Shown here: positions 27,676 through 36,558 of the stretch, piece after piece | How the letters are laid out: each line of letters opens with the position of its first letter | Numbering within the stretch: the stretch's first letter is position 1 | Assembly: GCA_947476895.1 (NCBI GenBank) | Contig: CANJRX010000005.1 | Span: forward strand, 1 to 64,000 | Source: Fidelibacterota bacterium | GTDB taxonomy: Bacteria > Pseudomonadota > Alphaproteobacteria > Rhodospirillales > Rhodospirillaceae | Length of the DNA: 64,000 nucleotides | Direction of reading: 5' to 3' | Translations under genes and position numbers: made by a program | The notes under the pieces: generated by a model | The model's input: the letters and a program-made list of their open reading frames with translations, nothing else | What the model was told of the DNA's origin: nothing | The model's database searches: none

Positions 27676-28506
27676 ATGAGCGCCCACGCCAAACATCCCT
27701 TTCACATGGTCAATCCGAGTCCTTGGCCCGCGTTAGGATCCTTCGCCGCTCTGCTGACAGCGATCGGCGCAGTGTTCTACTTCCACAAGATGCCGATCTT
27801 CGGCGCGAGCATGGGGGTGTTCTCGATAATCCCAGGTCTCGCCCTGGTCGTCTTCACGATGGCAATGTGGTGGCGCGACGTCATCAATGAGTCGGTCGTC
27901 CAGCACGCCCACTCGGCCGAAACCAGCACGGGCCTGCGCATGGGCATGGCCCTGTTCATCGCCTCGGAAGTGATGTTCTTCGTGGCCTTCTTCTGGGCCT
28001 TCTTCCATAACGCGCTCGGCTTCTCGACCTCGACGCTGCAGTGGCCGCCCGCCGGCATCACCCCGCTCGATGCCTGGGAACTGCCGTTCTACAACACCGT
28101 GATCCTGCTCACCTCGGGCGGCACCGTGACGCGCGCGCACATCTTCATTGAACGCGGTAACAACAAAGCCGCTGCCCGCTGGATCTTCATCACGGCTGCT
28201 CTGGGTGCCTTGTTCTTGGGCCTGCAGGTGTTCGAATACATGCACGCTTCGTTCAAGCTGACGGACGGCATTTACCCCTCGGCTTTCTACCTGGCCACGG
28301 GCTTCCACGGCTTCCACGTGTTCGTGGGAACGATCTTCCTGATCGTGTGCGGCTTCCGCGCCGCCAACAACCAGTTCACCCCGCACAAGCACATCGGCTT
28401 CCAGGCCGCGGCCTGGTACTGGCACTTCGTCGACGTGGTGTGGCTGTTCCTGTTCGTGTGGATCTACTGGCTCTTGGGCCTGCCCACCCGCACCTTCGGC
28501 GGTTAA
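27676..28506 (+). CDS. ctaE: Cytochrome c oxidase subunit III
   Basis: A 276-residue seven-helix subunit III: HPFHMVNPSPWPALGS near the start, MALFIASEVMFFVAFFWAFF in helix 3, and TGFHGFHVFVGTIFLIVCGF with YWHFVDVVWLFLFVWIYW at the end. It stabilises the core oxidase. AGAAGGAC lies upstream of ATG 27676. Last gene of the oxidase operon before a strong terminator, with DUF983 following under separate or read-through transcription. Confidence 0.96.
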   Translation: MSAHAKHPFHMVNPSPWPALGSFAALLTAIGAVFYFHKMPIFGASMGVFSIIPGLALVVFTMAMWWRDVINESVVQHAHSAETSTGLRMGMALFIASEVMFFVAFFWAFFHNALGFSTSTLQWPPAGITPLDAWELPFYNTVILLTSGGTVTRAHIFIERGNNKAAARWIFITAALGALFLGLQVFEYMHASFKLTDGIYPSAFYLATGFHGFHVFVGTIFLIVCGFRAANNQFTPHKHIGFQAAAWYWHFVDVVWLFLFVWIYWLLGLPTRTFGG

Positions 28507-28526
28507 TGAGATCGCGACATGCTAAG

Positions 28527-28556
28527 AAAAGGGCCGGTGAAAACCGGCCCTTTTTG
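28527..28556 (+). terminator. Intrinsic terminator after ctaE
   Basis: Stem AAAAGGGCCGGT / ACCGGCCCTTTT with a short GAAA-like loop, followed by T's. It closes the ctaCDGE transcript. Confidence 0.9.
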
Positions 28557-28579
28557 TTTGCCTGCTAAGGAACGCTGTC

Positions 28580-28945
28580 ATGAGCCCTGCCTGTCCTGGA
28601 GCACCGTTACTAATCGCCGCCTTGGGCGCGCGGTGCCCGCGCTGTGGCCGCGGCAAGCTGTTTGAGGGCTATCTGAAGGTGGCCCCTGCCTGCACGGTCT
28701 GCGGCTTGAAGCTCGCAGGCAACGACACCGGCGACGGCCCGGCGTTTTTCATCATGCTGCCGCTCTGCATTATGACGGCCGTGCTCGCCTTACTTTTTGA
28801 ATTTCATTTCACGCCACCGCTGTGGGTGCACATGATTGTCTGGCCGGTGTTCATCGGCCTGGTCGTGGGATTTTCATTGAGGCCCGTGAAGGCTTTGATG
28901 GTAGCGCTGCAGTACCGCTACCGTGATGTTGAACGCGACCAGTAA
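28580..28945 (+). CDS. DUF983 family protein
   Basis: A 121-residue DUF983 protein: zinc-ribbon-like CPRCGRGKLF and CTVCGL pairs, the conserved NDTGDGPAFFIM block, and two membrane helices. The family is usually found just after cytochrome oxidase subunit III and is thought to aid oxidase biogenesis; its exact role is not known. Here it lies beyond the ctaE terminator, with GGAACG upstream of its ATG. Confidence 0.9.
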   Translation: MSPACPGAPLLIAALGARCPRCGRGKLFEGYLKVAPACTVCGLKLAGNDTGDGPAFFIMLPLCIMTAVLALLFEFHFTPPLWVHMIVWPVFIGLVVGFSLRPVKALMVALQYRYRDVERDQ

Positions 28946-28974
28946 AAAAGGGCGGAGGATTGCTCCCCCGCCCT
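28944..28974 (-). terminator. Intrinsic terminator for amtB
   Basis: On the minus strand AGGGCGG / CCGCCCT form a stem followed by T6 (A-run at 28944-28949). It lies just past the stop of the ammonium transporter gene. Confidence 0.8.
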
Positions 28975-28994
28975 GATTTCCGGATGCTTCTACC

Positions 28995-30209
28995 TTATGC
29001 GCCGCGCATATCCTCGTCGGGGGTTGAGGAGATCTTGTGGATGGCAAGATCGGCTCCCACCCACTCCTGTTCCTCTGTAAGACGGATGCCAATGGTGGCT
29101 TTAAGCCCGCCGTAAACGACGAAGCCAGCGGTCAGAGCGATGCCCACGCCGATCAGCGTACCGATCAGCTGCGACGCGAACGTCACGCCGCCCATGCCGC
29201 CAAGCGCTTCAAGGCCGAAGACCCCGCACAGAATGCCGCCCATGGCGCCGCACAGGCCATGTAACGGCCACACGCCCAGCACATCATCGATGCGAAGCTT
29301 GTTCTGCTGCCAGTTAAAGGCCCAGACGAACATCGCACCGGCGAGCGCACCCGTCGCAAGCGCGCCCACGGGGTGCATGACGTCCGACCCGGCACACACG
29401 GCCACAAGGCCCGCCAGCGCGCCGTTGTGGATAAAGCCGGGGTCGTTACGCCCGACGACAAGCGCCGAGAGAATCCCGCCCACCATGGCCATAAGGGAGT
29501 TCACGGCGACCAATCCGGTGACCGACTCAAGTTTCTGGGCGCTCATGACGTTGAAGCCAAACCAGCCCACCGACAATATCCACGCCCCCAGCGCCAACCA
29601 GATGATGTTCGATGGTGGCATACCCACCGAGCTGCCGTCGGCGCGGTAGCGGCCTTTGCGGTTGCCAAGCATGATGACAGCACCCAGCGCGATCCAGCCG
29701 CCCATGGCGTGCACGACCACCGAGCCTGCGAAGTCATGGAACTTGGCACCGAAGGTGCTTTCCATGAAGTCCTGGAAGCCGAAATTGCCGTTCCAGGCCA
29801 TGCCTTCAAACAAGGGGTAGACCAGTGCAACCAGGATCGCGGTGGCAATCAATTGAGGATAAAACTTGGCGCGTTCGGCGATGCCGCCGGAAATGATCGC
29901 CGGAATGGCGGCAGCGAAAGTCAGCAGGAAAAAGAACTTCACCAGGTCGTAACCCTGACCGGCGAAGGGGCTGCCTTCAGCAGCACCAGAAATAACCGAA
30001 GCGCCGTGCAGGAAACTCACGCCGTAGGCCACGCTGTAACCGACGAAGAAATAGGCAACCGTGGAGGCCGCAAAATCCACCAGGATTTTCACCAGCGCGT
30101 TGACCTGCGCACGCTTACGCACCGTCCCTACTTCCAGAAACGCGAAGCCCGCATGCATGGCGAGCACCATGACCGCGCCGATCAATATGAAGAAAACATC
30201 GGAACCCAT
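28995..30209 (-). CDS. amt: Ammonium transporter (Amt family)
   Basis: A 404-residue, eleven-helix Amt/MEP/Rh protein. It starts with FFILIGAVMVLAMHAGFAFL and has the usual NALVKILVDFAASTVAYFF, DFAGSVVVHAMGGWIALG with the pore histidine, and DDVLGVWPLHGLCGAMGG with the second pore histidine of the twin-His pair. It conducts ammonium across the inner membrane. ATG 30209 has GGGAGGG eight bases upstream; the longer reading to 30362 lacks membrane character. No glnK gene is adjacent, which is unusual but not rare. Confidence 0.93.
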   Translation of the reverse strand: MGSDVFFILIGAVMVLAMHAGFAFLEVGTVRKRAQVNALVKILVDFAASTVAYFFVGYSVAYGVSFLHGASVISGAAEGSPFAGQGYDLVKFFFLLTFAAAIPAIISGGIAERAKFYPQLIATAILVALVYPLFEGMAWNGNFGFQDFMESTFGAKFHDFAGSVVVHAMGGWIALGAVIMLGNRKGRYRADGSSVGMPPSNIIWLALGAWILSVGWFGFNVMSAQKLESVTGLVAVNSLMAMVGGILSALVVGRNDPGFIHNGALAGLVAVCAGSDVMHPVGALATGALAGAMFVWAFNWQQNKLRIDDVLGVWPLHGLCGAMGGILCGVFGLEALGGMGGVTFASQLIGTLIGVGIALTAGFVVYGGLKATIGIRLTEEQEWVGADLAIHKISSTPDEDMRGA

Positions 30210-30492
30210 TGGGTAATCCCTCCCCTGAGATTGAAGCATTCTCGAAGCCTTTTCTTTAAGCCCGGCGGACTCCCTCCCAGGATCGCCAGGCCACGCCGCC
30301 CTTTCAGGCAACGCAAAGCGGCGGCCCGGGGAAACACCCGGCCGCCTGCCTCTACCGCTCACTATTCAAGAAGCGTGCCTGAATCATTTAGGCATATAGA
30401 TCAATGAAGTAGCCGGTATTTTCGGTTACATTCGAGGCGCGATGATTACGATTTCAGCATTGTCTCGCGTTGATGCGCAAATGATGAGCAGC

Positions 30493-30729
30493 TCAGCCTG
30501 CGCGAACGCGGAATTTCAATACGCCGTCGGCTTCGTCGACCGCGACGACGATGTATCCCTGAGCCTCACAGAAGGCCGGCACGTCGCGCAGGGCCGCCCG
30601 GTCGGTGGCGAGGAGTTCCACAACAGCTCCCGCACCAAGGCCCTTCAGGCGCTTACGCAGGCGCAAGACCGGCAACGGGCAGTTCAGCCCGCGGGCGTCG
30701 ATAACAAGGAATGGCTGGTCTTGCGTCAT
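30493..30729 (-). CDS. TusA-family sulfur carrier protein
   Basis: A 78-residue TusA-like protein with the sulfur-carrying cysteine in DARGLNCPLPVLRLRKRL (C17) and the typical LLATDRAALRDVPAFCE. Such proteins accept persulfide sulfur and hand it to tRNA thiolation, cofactor or sulfur-oxidation enzymes. It is divergent from a YeeE/YedE transporter with only 25 bases between start codons; TusA-like and YeeE-like pairs are known thiosulfate or sulfur import units. A rhodanese lies 1.5 kb away. Confidence 0.92.
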   Translation of the reverse strand: MTQDQPFLVIDARGLNCPLPVLRLRKRLKGLGAGAVVELLATDRAALRDVPAFCEAQGYIVVAVDEADGVLKFRVRAG

Positions 30730-30754
30730 GGCCTGAGAAAGTTACTTTGAGACA

Positions 30755-31807
30755 ATGGAAACCGGACTCACTTTAAACATCCTTGGCGGCATTGGCATCG
30801 GCGCCGTGGTCGGAGCGTCGGCCTTTGTGAGCAATTTTTGCGCTTTGGGTGGCGTGGCCGACATCCTATTCGCCCGCGATTGGCGGCGTATGCGGGCTTG
30901 GATGCTGGCCGCGGGCGTTGCGGTCCTTGGCACGCAAGCCCTGGACTCTCTGAAGCTCATAAATATCGATCGGGTTCTGGGCCCGGCCATTCTGTGGCTG
31001 CCGGCGCTGATCGGCGGCGTTTGCTTCGGTTTCGGCATGGCGCTCGCGGGCGGTTGCGTTAACCGCGCCTTGGTGCGCTTGGGCGCTGGCTCGCTCAAAT
31101 CCGTGGTGATTGTGCTTGTGGTGGGTGCGACCTCGATCCTCACCACCATGGGATTCCTCGCCCCGCTTAATCACACCCTCACCAGCTGGGGCAGTTTGGA
31201 TGTGCGGATCGCATCCGAGGCGTTGCACAGAATCATTGGCGCGGTGCCGGCCTTTGATGTGGAAGTCGTGCGCTGGGTGATCACTGCGATTCTAGGTGGT
31301 GGATTAATTATATTTGCGCTGAAAGACGCCTGGTTCCGGGCCTCGCGCGATCAGATGATCGCGGGCGCGATCATCGGCGCCATGATCCCCGCGGCGTGGA
31401 GTGTGACTGACGCTCCCAAAGCGTTGAACTTTGTCGCTCCGGTGGGCGATCTGTTGATGGCGCCATTTGCAAACACGACCGGATCCATTTTCGCCATGAC
31501 CACGATCATAGGCGTTCCGCTCGGCGCATTTATCGCTGCCCTCATGACACGCAACTTGGCGCGCGAAGTCTTCCTCGATCGTGCTGACTTCATCCGCAAT
31601 TTAATCGGCGCAGTGTTGATGGGTTTCGGCGGCACCGTCGCACTGGGCTGCACCTTCGGTCAGGGCCTGTCGGGACTATCGACGCTCTCCCTCACCGCGA
31701 TGCTGACAGTTGCCGGCATTTTATTCGGATGCCTCTGGGGCATTCGCATGTTCGAGGCCGAGAGCGTTTGGGGCGGCCTGAAACTCGTCTTTAAACGCGG
31801 CGTTTAG
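30755..31807 (+). CDS. YeeE/YedE (TsuA-like) sulfur-compound transporter
   Basis: A 350-residue membrane protein of the YeeE/YedE family, which imports thiosulfate or other sulfur compounds. Conserved cysteines lie in SNFCALGG (C29), GGVCFGFGMALAGGCVNRAL and VALGCTFGQGLSG; in TsuA these relay thiosulfate through the membrane. About nine helices and two homologous halves. The start has only a weak ribosome site, and no room for a normal promoter before TusA's divergent start. Its end overlaps the convergent ModE-like gene by 17 bases. Confidence 0.9.
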   Translation: METGLTLNILGGIGIGAVVGASAFVSNFCALGGVADILFARDWRRMRAWMLAAGVAVLGTQALDSLKLINIDRVLGPAILWLPALIGGVCFGFGMALAGGCVNRALVRLGAGSLKSVVIVLVVGATSILTTMGFLAPLNHTLTSWGSLDVRIASEALHRIIGAVPAFDVEVVRWVITAILGGGLIIFALKDAWFRASRDQMIAGAIIGAMIPAAWSVTDAPKALNFVAPVGDLLMAPFANTTGSIFAMTTIIGVPLGAFIAALMTRNLAREVFLDRADFIRNLIGAVLMGFGGTVALGCTFGQGLSGLSTLSLTAMLTVAGILFGCLWGIRMFEAESVWGGLKLVFKRGV

Positions 31808-32180
31808 CCGGCCTTGGCTTGGCCGCGAGCACGCTGTCCAAAGCCTCGATATCGGCGGCGATGGCCTTTGCTGTCACAGCCTGCATATTGCGATAACGCG
31901 TCAGCACTTCGCGGCCGACTTCGGTGAGCACCGCGCCGCCACCGCCGCCTTTGCCGCCCTTTGCCGTGGTCACGACCGGCGACTTAAAGATGCGGTTCAT
32001 CTCGTCAATCAAAAGCCAGGCGCGGCGATAGCTCATGGCCATGCGCCGGCCAGCCGCGGCAATGGACCCGGTCTCGACGATATTGTCCAAAAGGTCAGCC
32101 TTACCGGGACCGATGGCGATCTCCTCACCCAGGATCACGCGCAGCCGTGTACCCAGCGGAGATTTTTTCACAGGGGGCAT
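31791..32180 (-). CDS. ModE-type winged-helix regulator lacking molybdate-binding domains
   Basis: A 129-residue protein containing only the N-terminal LysR-like winged helix of ModE: LLDNIVETGSIAAAGRRMAM, SYRRAWLLIDEMNR and the glycine-rich wing GGKGGGGGAVLTEVGREVL. The C-terminal TOBE domains that bind molybdate in full ModE are absent. Short ModE-like proteins often control molybdenum or sulfur genes. Its overlap with the YeeE gene and its neighbours suggest control of this sulfur group, but targets are not shown. Confidence 0.85.
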   Translation of the reverse strand: MPPVKKSPLGTRLRVILGEEIAIGPGKADLLDNIVETGSIAAAGRRMAMSYRRAWLLIDEMNRIFKSPVVTTAKGGKGGGGGAVLTEVGREVLTRYRNMQAVTAKAIAADIEALDSVLAAKPRPAKRRV

Positions 32181-32290
32181 AAATAGAATTTCCTTTTCCG
32201 GCAGGCAGTATACACCCCCGCAAAGCCACCTGCCTATTCTCAGACAGGGTCACTATGGCCTAAGCTGTGGGCCAGACTTAGGAGAGGTTC

Positions 32291-32626
32291 ATGCCGTTGC
32301 CGCCCAATCAGGTTTTTTACGTAAGCCCCGCCCAGATCGATGAATGGCGCAAGGCCGATGAGGCCGTGATTGTGGACGTGCGCGAGCAAGCCGAATGGAA
32401 CGAGGTGCATATCCCGGGAGCCATCCTGATGCCGCTTTCCACCTTTGACCCCGCCGAAATTCCCGATCCCAAAGGCAAACACCTGGTGTTTCACTGCCGC
32501 AGCGGACGCCGCTGTGGCATGGCGGCGGAGCTTGCCGTGAATGCGGGCTACACCGGCGTGATCAAGCGCATGGAAGGTGGCATGATCGCCTGGGTCAATT
32601 CCGGTTTAGAGTCCGAGACGGACTGA
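32291..32626 (+). CDS. Single-domain rhodanese
   Basis: A 111-residue rhodanese: VDVREQAEWNEVHIPGAILM in the first half and active-site loop CRSGRR with catalytic C69, then MEGGMIAW. It carries persulfide sulfur from thiosulfate or a sulfane donor, and could pass it to the nearby TusA-like protein. GGAGAGG precedes ATG. Its stop overlaps the start of the Usp gene by one base, so both are co-translated. Confidence 0.93.
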   Translation: MPLPPNQVFYVSPAQIDEWRKADEAVIVDVREQAEWNEVHIPGAILMPLSTFDPAEIPDPKGKHLVFHCRSGRRCGMAAELAVNAGYTGVIKRMEGGMIAWVNSGLESETD

Positions 32627-33159
32627 TGACCACCGCTTCACCCGGCCCCACACCACCCGCCAGCGTGGAGGGCAAAGGTCTCGGCCGGGAAGCGCACCGA
32701 CTGTTCTTGATTGTCGTCGACGATTCCGAAGAACTTCCTGCCGCCATTCATTATGCCTGCACACGCGCGCGCCAAACCGGCGGACGCGTCGCTTTGCTTT
32801 ACGTCTACCAAATCGACAACGACTTCCATCACTGGAAGTTCGTGAGCGAATTGGTGGAAGGCGAAGCCCAGCAGGACGCCGAGAACGTTTTGAAGCTGCA
32901 TGCTTTACGCGTCGTGCAGGAAACCGGACGCCGGCCCGAAACCTTTGTGCGCAAAGGCAACCGCCGCGAAGAGCTTTTCAAACTCATCAAAGAACATCCG
33001 GAAATTTCAATTCTGGTGTTGAGCGCCGCAGCGGGGCGAAAACCCGGACCGCTGGTGGAAGCCGTCACCGGAAAATTCGCCGGCAAGATCGGTATCCCTG
33101 TGACAGTCGTTCCCGGCGCAAAGCCGAAGACGCCCCTTCCCGAAACAGTCGCGCACTAA
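32626..33159 (+). CDS. Universal stress protein (UspA) family
   Basis: A 177-residue Usp protein: LFLIVVDDSEELPAAIHYAC (first strand and Asp), GRVALLYVYQIDN, FVRKGNRREELFKLI, and SILVLSAAAGRKPGP. The usual C-terminal ATP loop G-x2-G-x9-G is changed (GRKPGPLVEAVTGKFAGKIG). It starts inside the rhodanese stop codon (TGATG), so its stress role is probably linked to sulfur or redox stress. Such proteins act in the cytoplasm. Confidence 0.85.
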   Translation: MTTASPGPTPPASVEGKGLGREAHRLFLIVVDDSEELPAAIHYACTRARQTGGRVALLYVYQIDNDFHHWKFVSELVEGEAQQDAENVLKLHALRVVQETGRRPETFVRKGNRREELFKLIKEHPEISILVLSAAAGRKPGPLVEAVTGKFAGKIGIPVTVVPGAKPKTPLPETVAH

Positions 33160-33439
33160 ACGACTCCATCGCAGGCTCTCACAGCCATCACCCCACGGGC
33201 GCCAGGCTAAAGTTTCGGATCAAAATCACTACCCGATTTATGACAAAAGCCTGAACTAGCGATAGCGCGACGCCGCCGCTGCCTCCACGCGCAGTAGAAT
33301 GTTTAAGGCTTGTGAAACCACTTGGGATGCAGCCGAAACCTACGCCCAAATCCACATTGCAAACCTATGACGAAGCCCATACCACCAATATACGGGGCGC
33401 AATGGGACGGGGGTCACCTACGCCTTGGGGGATATGCCG

Positions 33440-34681
33440 ATGAACACATCACCGCCGAAGGTCGTGCCTCATCCAAAAGCCGAATTGACCAAGCCGCATG
33501 ACCTGCGCTCGCTGGTCCACGACATGAGCCAGTGGCGTCACGCGCCGGTCGACAATGTTCACCTGATCGTCATCAGCCTCGGCGGCGCGGTGCCCCAGGC
33601 CAAACATACCCCCGAGATGGTCGCGCAAATCGGCGTCGGCCTTTGCACGCTGGCCAGCCAGCGCGGCATTCGCATTTATCAAGTCGCGCCCGCCGACTTC
33701 GCGGTGATGGTGCGCCTCACCGGCCAGCTGTTGATGGACCTAATGCGCGATCTGAAGGTCGAGCTGCTGCGCGTCGTTGAAAAACACTGCCCGGAAAATT
33801 TCGGCACCATCAATCAAAATCGCTTCGTCATGCTGTTTAACCTGACGGAACACTACCGTGTGGCCGCCGAGCGCGTGGCGAAGTACGCCCTTGACGCGCA
33901 GAAGGCCAATGATCCTGAAGTCAAACAGCAGCAGGCCTTGCGCCCGCTCTCGCCCGAAGATCTTGAGAACGTGCTGCACGCTTTCAAAAAATTCGGCTCG
34001 GACAAATTCCTGAAGGCTTTCATGCGCGATCAGGTCGTGGTGCGCAACATGGCCGGCATGGGCAATCAGCCGTGGATGCACGAATACTTCATCAGCATGG
34101 ACAGCTTGCGTAAGCCGCTGTTCATCGATGTCGAGATGCGCGCCTCGGGCCAGCTGTTCAATGACTTCACGCGCGTTCTGGATCAGATCGTGCTGCGCGC
34201 GTTCCGCGGCCTGCACCTGCCCACGACCATGCCGTTCTCAATCAACGTCAATGTGGTCACGGTGTTCACGGCGGCCTTCGCCGACTTCATGGATCAAACG
34301 CCAAAGGATGTGCTGTCGCGTTTGACGTTTGAGTTCCGCCAAGCCGACATCGTTGAACACTTCGACGAATTCGAAATCGCGCCCGGCATGATCCATGCCA
34401 TGGGCGCCACCATCGGCGTCGACAAGATTTTCCCGCAGACCTTGGGTTTGGTGGACTTGGATTACATCGGCGCGAAATACGCCAAGGTTCTGTGGCGTGA
34501 AAGCTCGGAAGACGTGCTGAAGGAACGCAGCAAGACCTTCAAGTACATGAACGAGTGCGGCGTTGAGCCGATCCTGATCCGCGTTGACAGCCAGCGCGCC
34601 CTCAGCGCCGGGGCGGAACTGGGCGTATCAACGTTCCAGGGCTTCTTTATCGACGACAGCTTCAAGAAGCACGCGGCGTAG
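33440..34681 (+). CDS. Degenerate EAL-like protein of unknown function
   Basis: A 413-residue cytoplasmic protein without membrane segments. The second half looks like a relative of EAL domains: EIAPGMIHAMG, GLVDLDYIGAKYAKVLWRES, then FKYMNECGVEPILIRVDSQ and GAELGVSTFQGFFID, which match the late strands and the closing QGyfi of EAL phosphodiesterases. The EAL, NE and DDFG catalytic motifs for c-di-GMP hydrolysis are missing, so a binding or scaffolding role is likelier. The N-terminal half has no family I know. GGGGGA seven bases before ATG 33440 sets the start; 33434 is an alternative. Confidence 0.65.
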   Translation: MNTSPPKVVPHPKAELTKPHDLRSLVHDMSQWRHAPVDNVHLIVISLGGAVPQAKHTPEMVAQIGVGLCTLASQRGIRIYQVAPADFAVMVRLTGQLLMDLMRDLKVELLRVVEKHCPENFGTINQNRFVMLFNLTEHYRVAAERVAKYALDAQKANDPEVKQQQALRPLSPEDLENVLHAFKKFGSDKFLKAFMRDQVVVRNMAGMGNQPWMHEYFISMDSLRKPLFIDVEMRASGQLFNDFTRVLDQIVLRAFRGLHLPTTMPFSINVNVVTVFTAAFADFMDQTPKDVLSRLTFEFRQADIVEHFDEFEIAPGMIHAMGATIGVDKIFPQTLGLVDLDYIGAKYAKVLWRESSEDVLKERSKTFKYMNECGVEPILIRVDSQRALSAGAELGVSTFQGFFIDDSFKKHAA

Positions 34682-34715
34682 CCGCGCCTTTATTCGCGCG
34701 GCGTAGCCGCGACGC

Positions 34716-35543
34716 TTAAGCTTTAGTCTTTTTTCCGGATGCAGAACTCGGCTTGGCTTTAGCGCCAACCCCGATGCCCCAATCTTTTGCCCAGCCCAAA
34801 CCCTGCACGGTGTTGCCACGCGGTGTGTATTCGGCGCCGACCCAACCATCGTAGCCGTGGGCATCCAGCAGGTCGAAAATGAAATGCCAGTTGATCTCGC
34901 CCATCTGGTCGGGCTCGTGACGTCCCGGAACACCCGCCACTTGAACATGGCCGACGTTATGCAGATTATTTTCCAGGAACTCACCGAGATTGCCCTGCGT
35001 GCGTTGCGCATGATGCAGATCGTATTGAATGGCGAGATTCTTGTGATCGAGCACGCGAAGCACCTCGACGGCCTGCTCGGGCCGCGTCAGGAAATATCCC
35101 GGCATGGATGAAATGGGCTCGATCAAAAGTTGCACGCCTGCGGCGCGTGTCATCTCGGCGGCCGTTTCAAGATTAGAGAGATAGGTATCGAAGGCATCGT
35201 CGCGTTGGTCTTCGGTGATGCATCCGGCCATGACGTGCAAGCGCGTGCATTCGGTCATGTCGGCGTAGGCGAGTGCGACTTCGATGGATTCCTGGAATTC
35301 AGATTCACGTCCCGGCAAGGCTGCCAAGCCGCGTTCACCGGCGGCGTAATCCCCCGGCGGCGCGTTGAACACCGCGAGCGTCACGCCGGCCATGGCCAGC
35401 TTGTCGGCGATCTCGTTGGAATCGTGGTGGTAGGGAAACTGACATTCGACGCCGGAGAAGCCCGCTTGCGCGGCCGCGGCAAAACGCTCCGGGAACGGCA
35501 CTTCCGTGAACAACATCGAAACGTTGGCAGAAAAACGCGGCAT
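34716..35543 (-). CDS. hyi: Hydroxypyruvate isomerase-like TIM-barrel protein
   Basis: A 275-residue xylose-isomerase-like TIM barrel of the Hyi type: MPRFSANVSMLFTEVPFPER at the N-terminus, FSGVECQFPY, HVMAGC, LLIEPIS (metal Glu), IQYDLHHAQ (metal Asp and His), GHVQVAGVPGRHEP and WVGAEYTP (second metal Glu). These enzymes interconvert hydroxypyruvate and tartronate semialdehyde in glyoxylate metabolism; related OtnI proteins act on four-carbon acids. The 20-residue C-terminal tail is Lys/Ser rich and extra. It follows the ELM1-like gene by 13 bases. Confidence 0.88.
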   Translation of the reverse strand: MPRFSANVSMLFTEVPFPERFAAAAQAGFSGVECQFPYHHDSNEIADKLAMAGVTLAVFNAPPGDYAAGERGLAALPGRESEFQESIEVALAYADMTECTRLHVMAGCITEDQRDDAFDTYLSNLETAAEMTRAAGVQLLIEPISSMPGYFLTRPEQAVEVLRVLDHKNLAIQYDLHHAQRTQGNLGEFLENNLHNVGHVQVAGVPGRHEPDQMGEINWHFIFDLLDAHGYDGWVGAEYTPRGNTVQGLGWAKDWGIGVGAKAKPSSASGKKTKA

Positions 35544-35556
35544 AAGAGAGAAAGTC

Positions 35557-36558
35557 CTATGTGAAATGTTTGCGTATCAGATCATCAATGGCGCGAGCCA
35601 CCTCGCCCGCCGGATTGAGGGCCGCGTGACGCCAGTCCTCGAAGCGGACATCAGGCCCATCGAGCGGCCGCGCCAAGCCCAAATCATAGAGTTCTTTGTG
35701 CAGCCGCGCATGCTTGGGCGCGACCATACCTTCAGGAGCGTAGATGTACACCGGCCCGGGCGTGGCGCAAGCCTCGGTGCACATGGATACGGAATCCCCT
35801 GTCACGACAATGGCATCGGCCAGGGCCAGATAGCCGAAGTACGGGTTGTCCCCGCCCTGGCTCCATAAAAAAGCCCGGCGTGGTTCGGGGATCGCGGCCA
35901 GTAGTGCCTGCTCGGCTTCTAGGCCCGTGCGGCGCGACGTGGCGATCAGTACGGACCCACCCACCTCTGCCGCCATGCGATGCACGCGGTGTCCCAGATC
36001 GGCAGCGAGTGAGGGCGAAAATGGTTTGCGATGTGTCGCGCCGCCAACGATCACCGCAACGAAGGGCCGCGGAATTCCGCTCACACGCGACGCCCAGGAA
36101 TCTGCAGCGCTCGCGAGTCTCGCAGGCGTCAAACGATGCGCAGCCCCCGTCGTGCGCATGACGTTCGGTGCATCACCTGTCGGGATCACGCAATCGTGAC
36201 GCGGCACGGCGATCAGGTCGAATTCATCAGCACCGCTGCGTCCCGGGTTCATGAGGTGTGCGAGGATCACTTGTTTGCCCGCGTTGCGTTTAATCCAGCG
36301 CGCTGCCGGTGCGGTGCGTCGCCCCGCCGAGATCACAACATCAGGCCAGGGCGGCGTCAGATTCATGCGGCTTTCGGGCGTAAGACCGAGCAGGCTCGCA
36401 CCCGTGAGAACGTTCGGAAGACGCGCAAGCGGCGTGTAGCGAATATCCTGTGTGATAAAGGGCCGCTGCAACGCTTCTGCGACGCCCAAAGCCTGCGAGA
36501 CGTTGCCCGCACGGTCATCGGTCAGCACCCAGATCAGCAACTGTTGTTTTATGCTCAT
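35557..36558 (-). CDS. ELM1/DUF1022 family protein
   Basis: A 333-residue protein of the mitochondrial-fission ELM1/GT-B-like family: WVLTDDRAGNVSQALGVAEA, DVVISAGRRTAPAARWIKR, AVIVGGATHRKPFS, FLWSQGGDNPYFGYLALAD and AIVVTGDSVSMCTEACATPG. The fold is like a glycosyltransferase B type. In bacteria its role is not established; in alphaproteobacteria it often lies near lipid or sugar genes. It is transcribed with the isomerase downstream. Confidence 0.85.
   Translation of the reverse strand: MSIKQQLLIWVLTDDRAGNVSQALGVAEALQRPFITQDIRYTPLARLPNVLTGASLLGLTPESRMNLTPPWPDVVISAGRRTAPAARWIKRNAGKQVILAHLMNPGRSGADEFDLIAVPRHDCVIPTGDAPNVMRTTGAAHRLTPARLASAADSWASRVSGIPRPFVAVIVGGATHRKPFSPSLAADLGHRVHRMAAEVGGSVLIATSRRTGLEAEQALLAAIPEPRRAFLWSQGGDNPYFGYLALADAIVVTGDSVSMCTEACATPGPVYIYAPEGMVAPKHARLHKELYDLGLARPLDGPDVRFEDWRHAALNPAGEVARAIDDLIRKHFT

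Noticed and set aside
29373-30407. 344-codon open frame on the plus strand
   Set aside because: Antisense shadow of amtB with biased composition.
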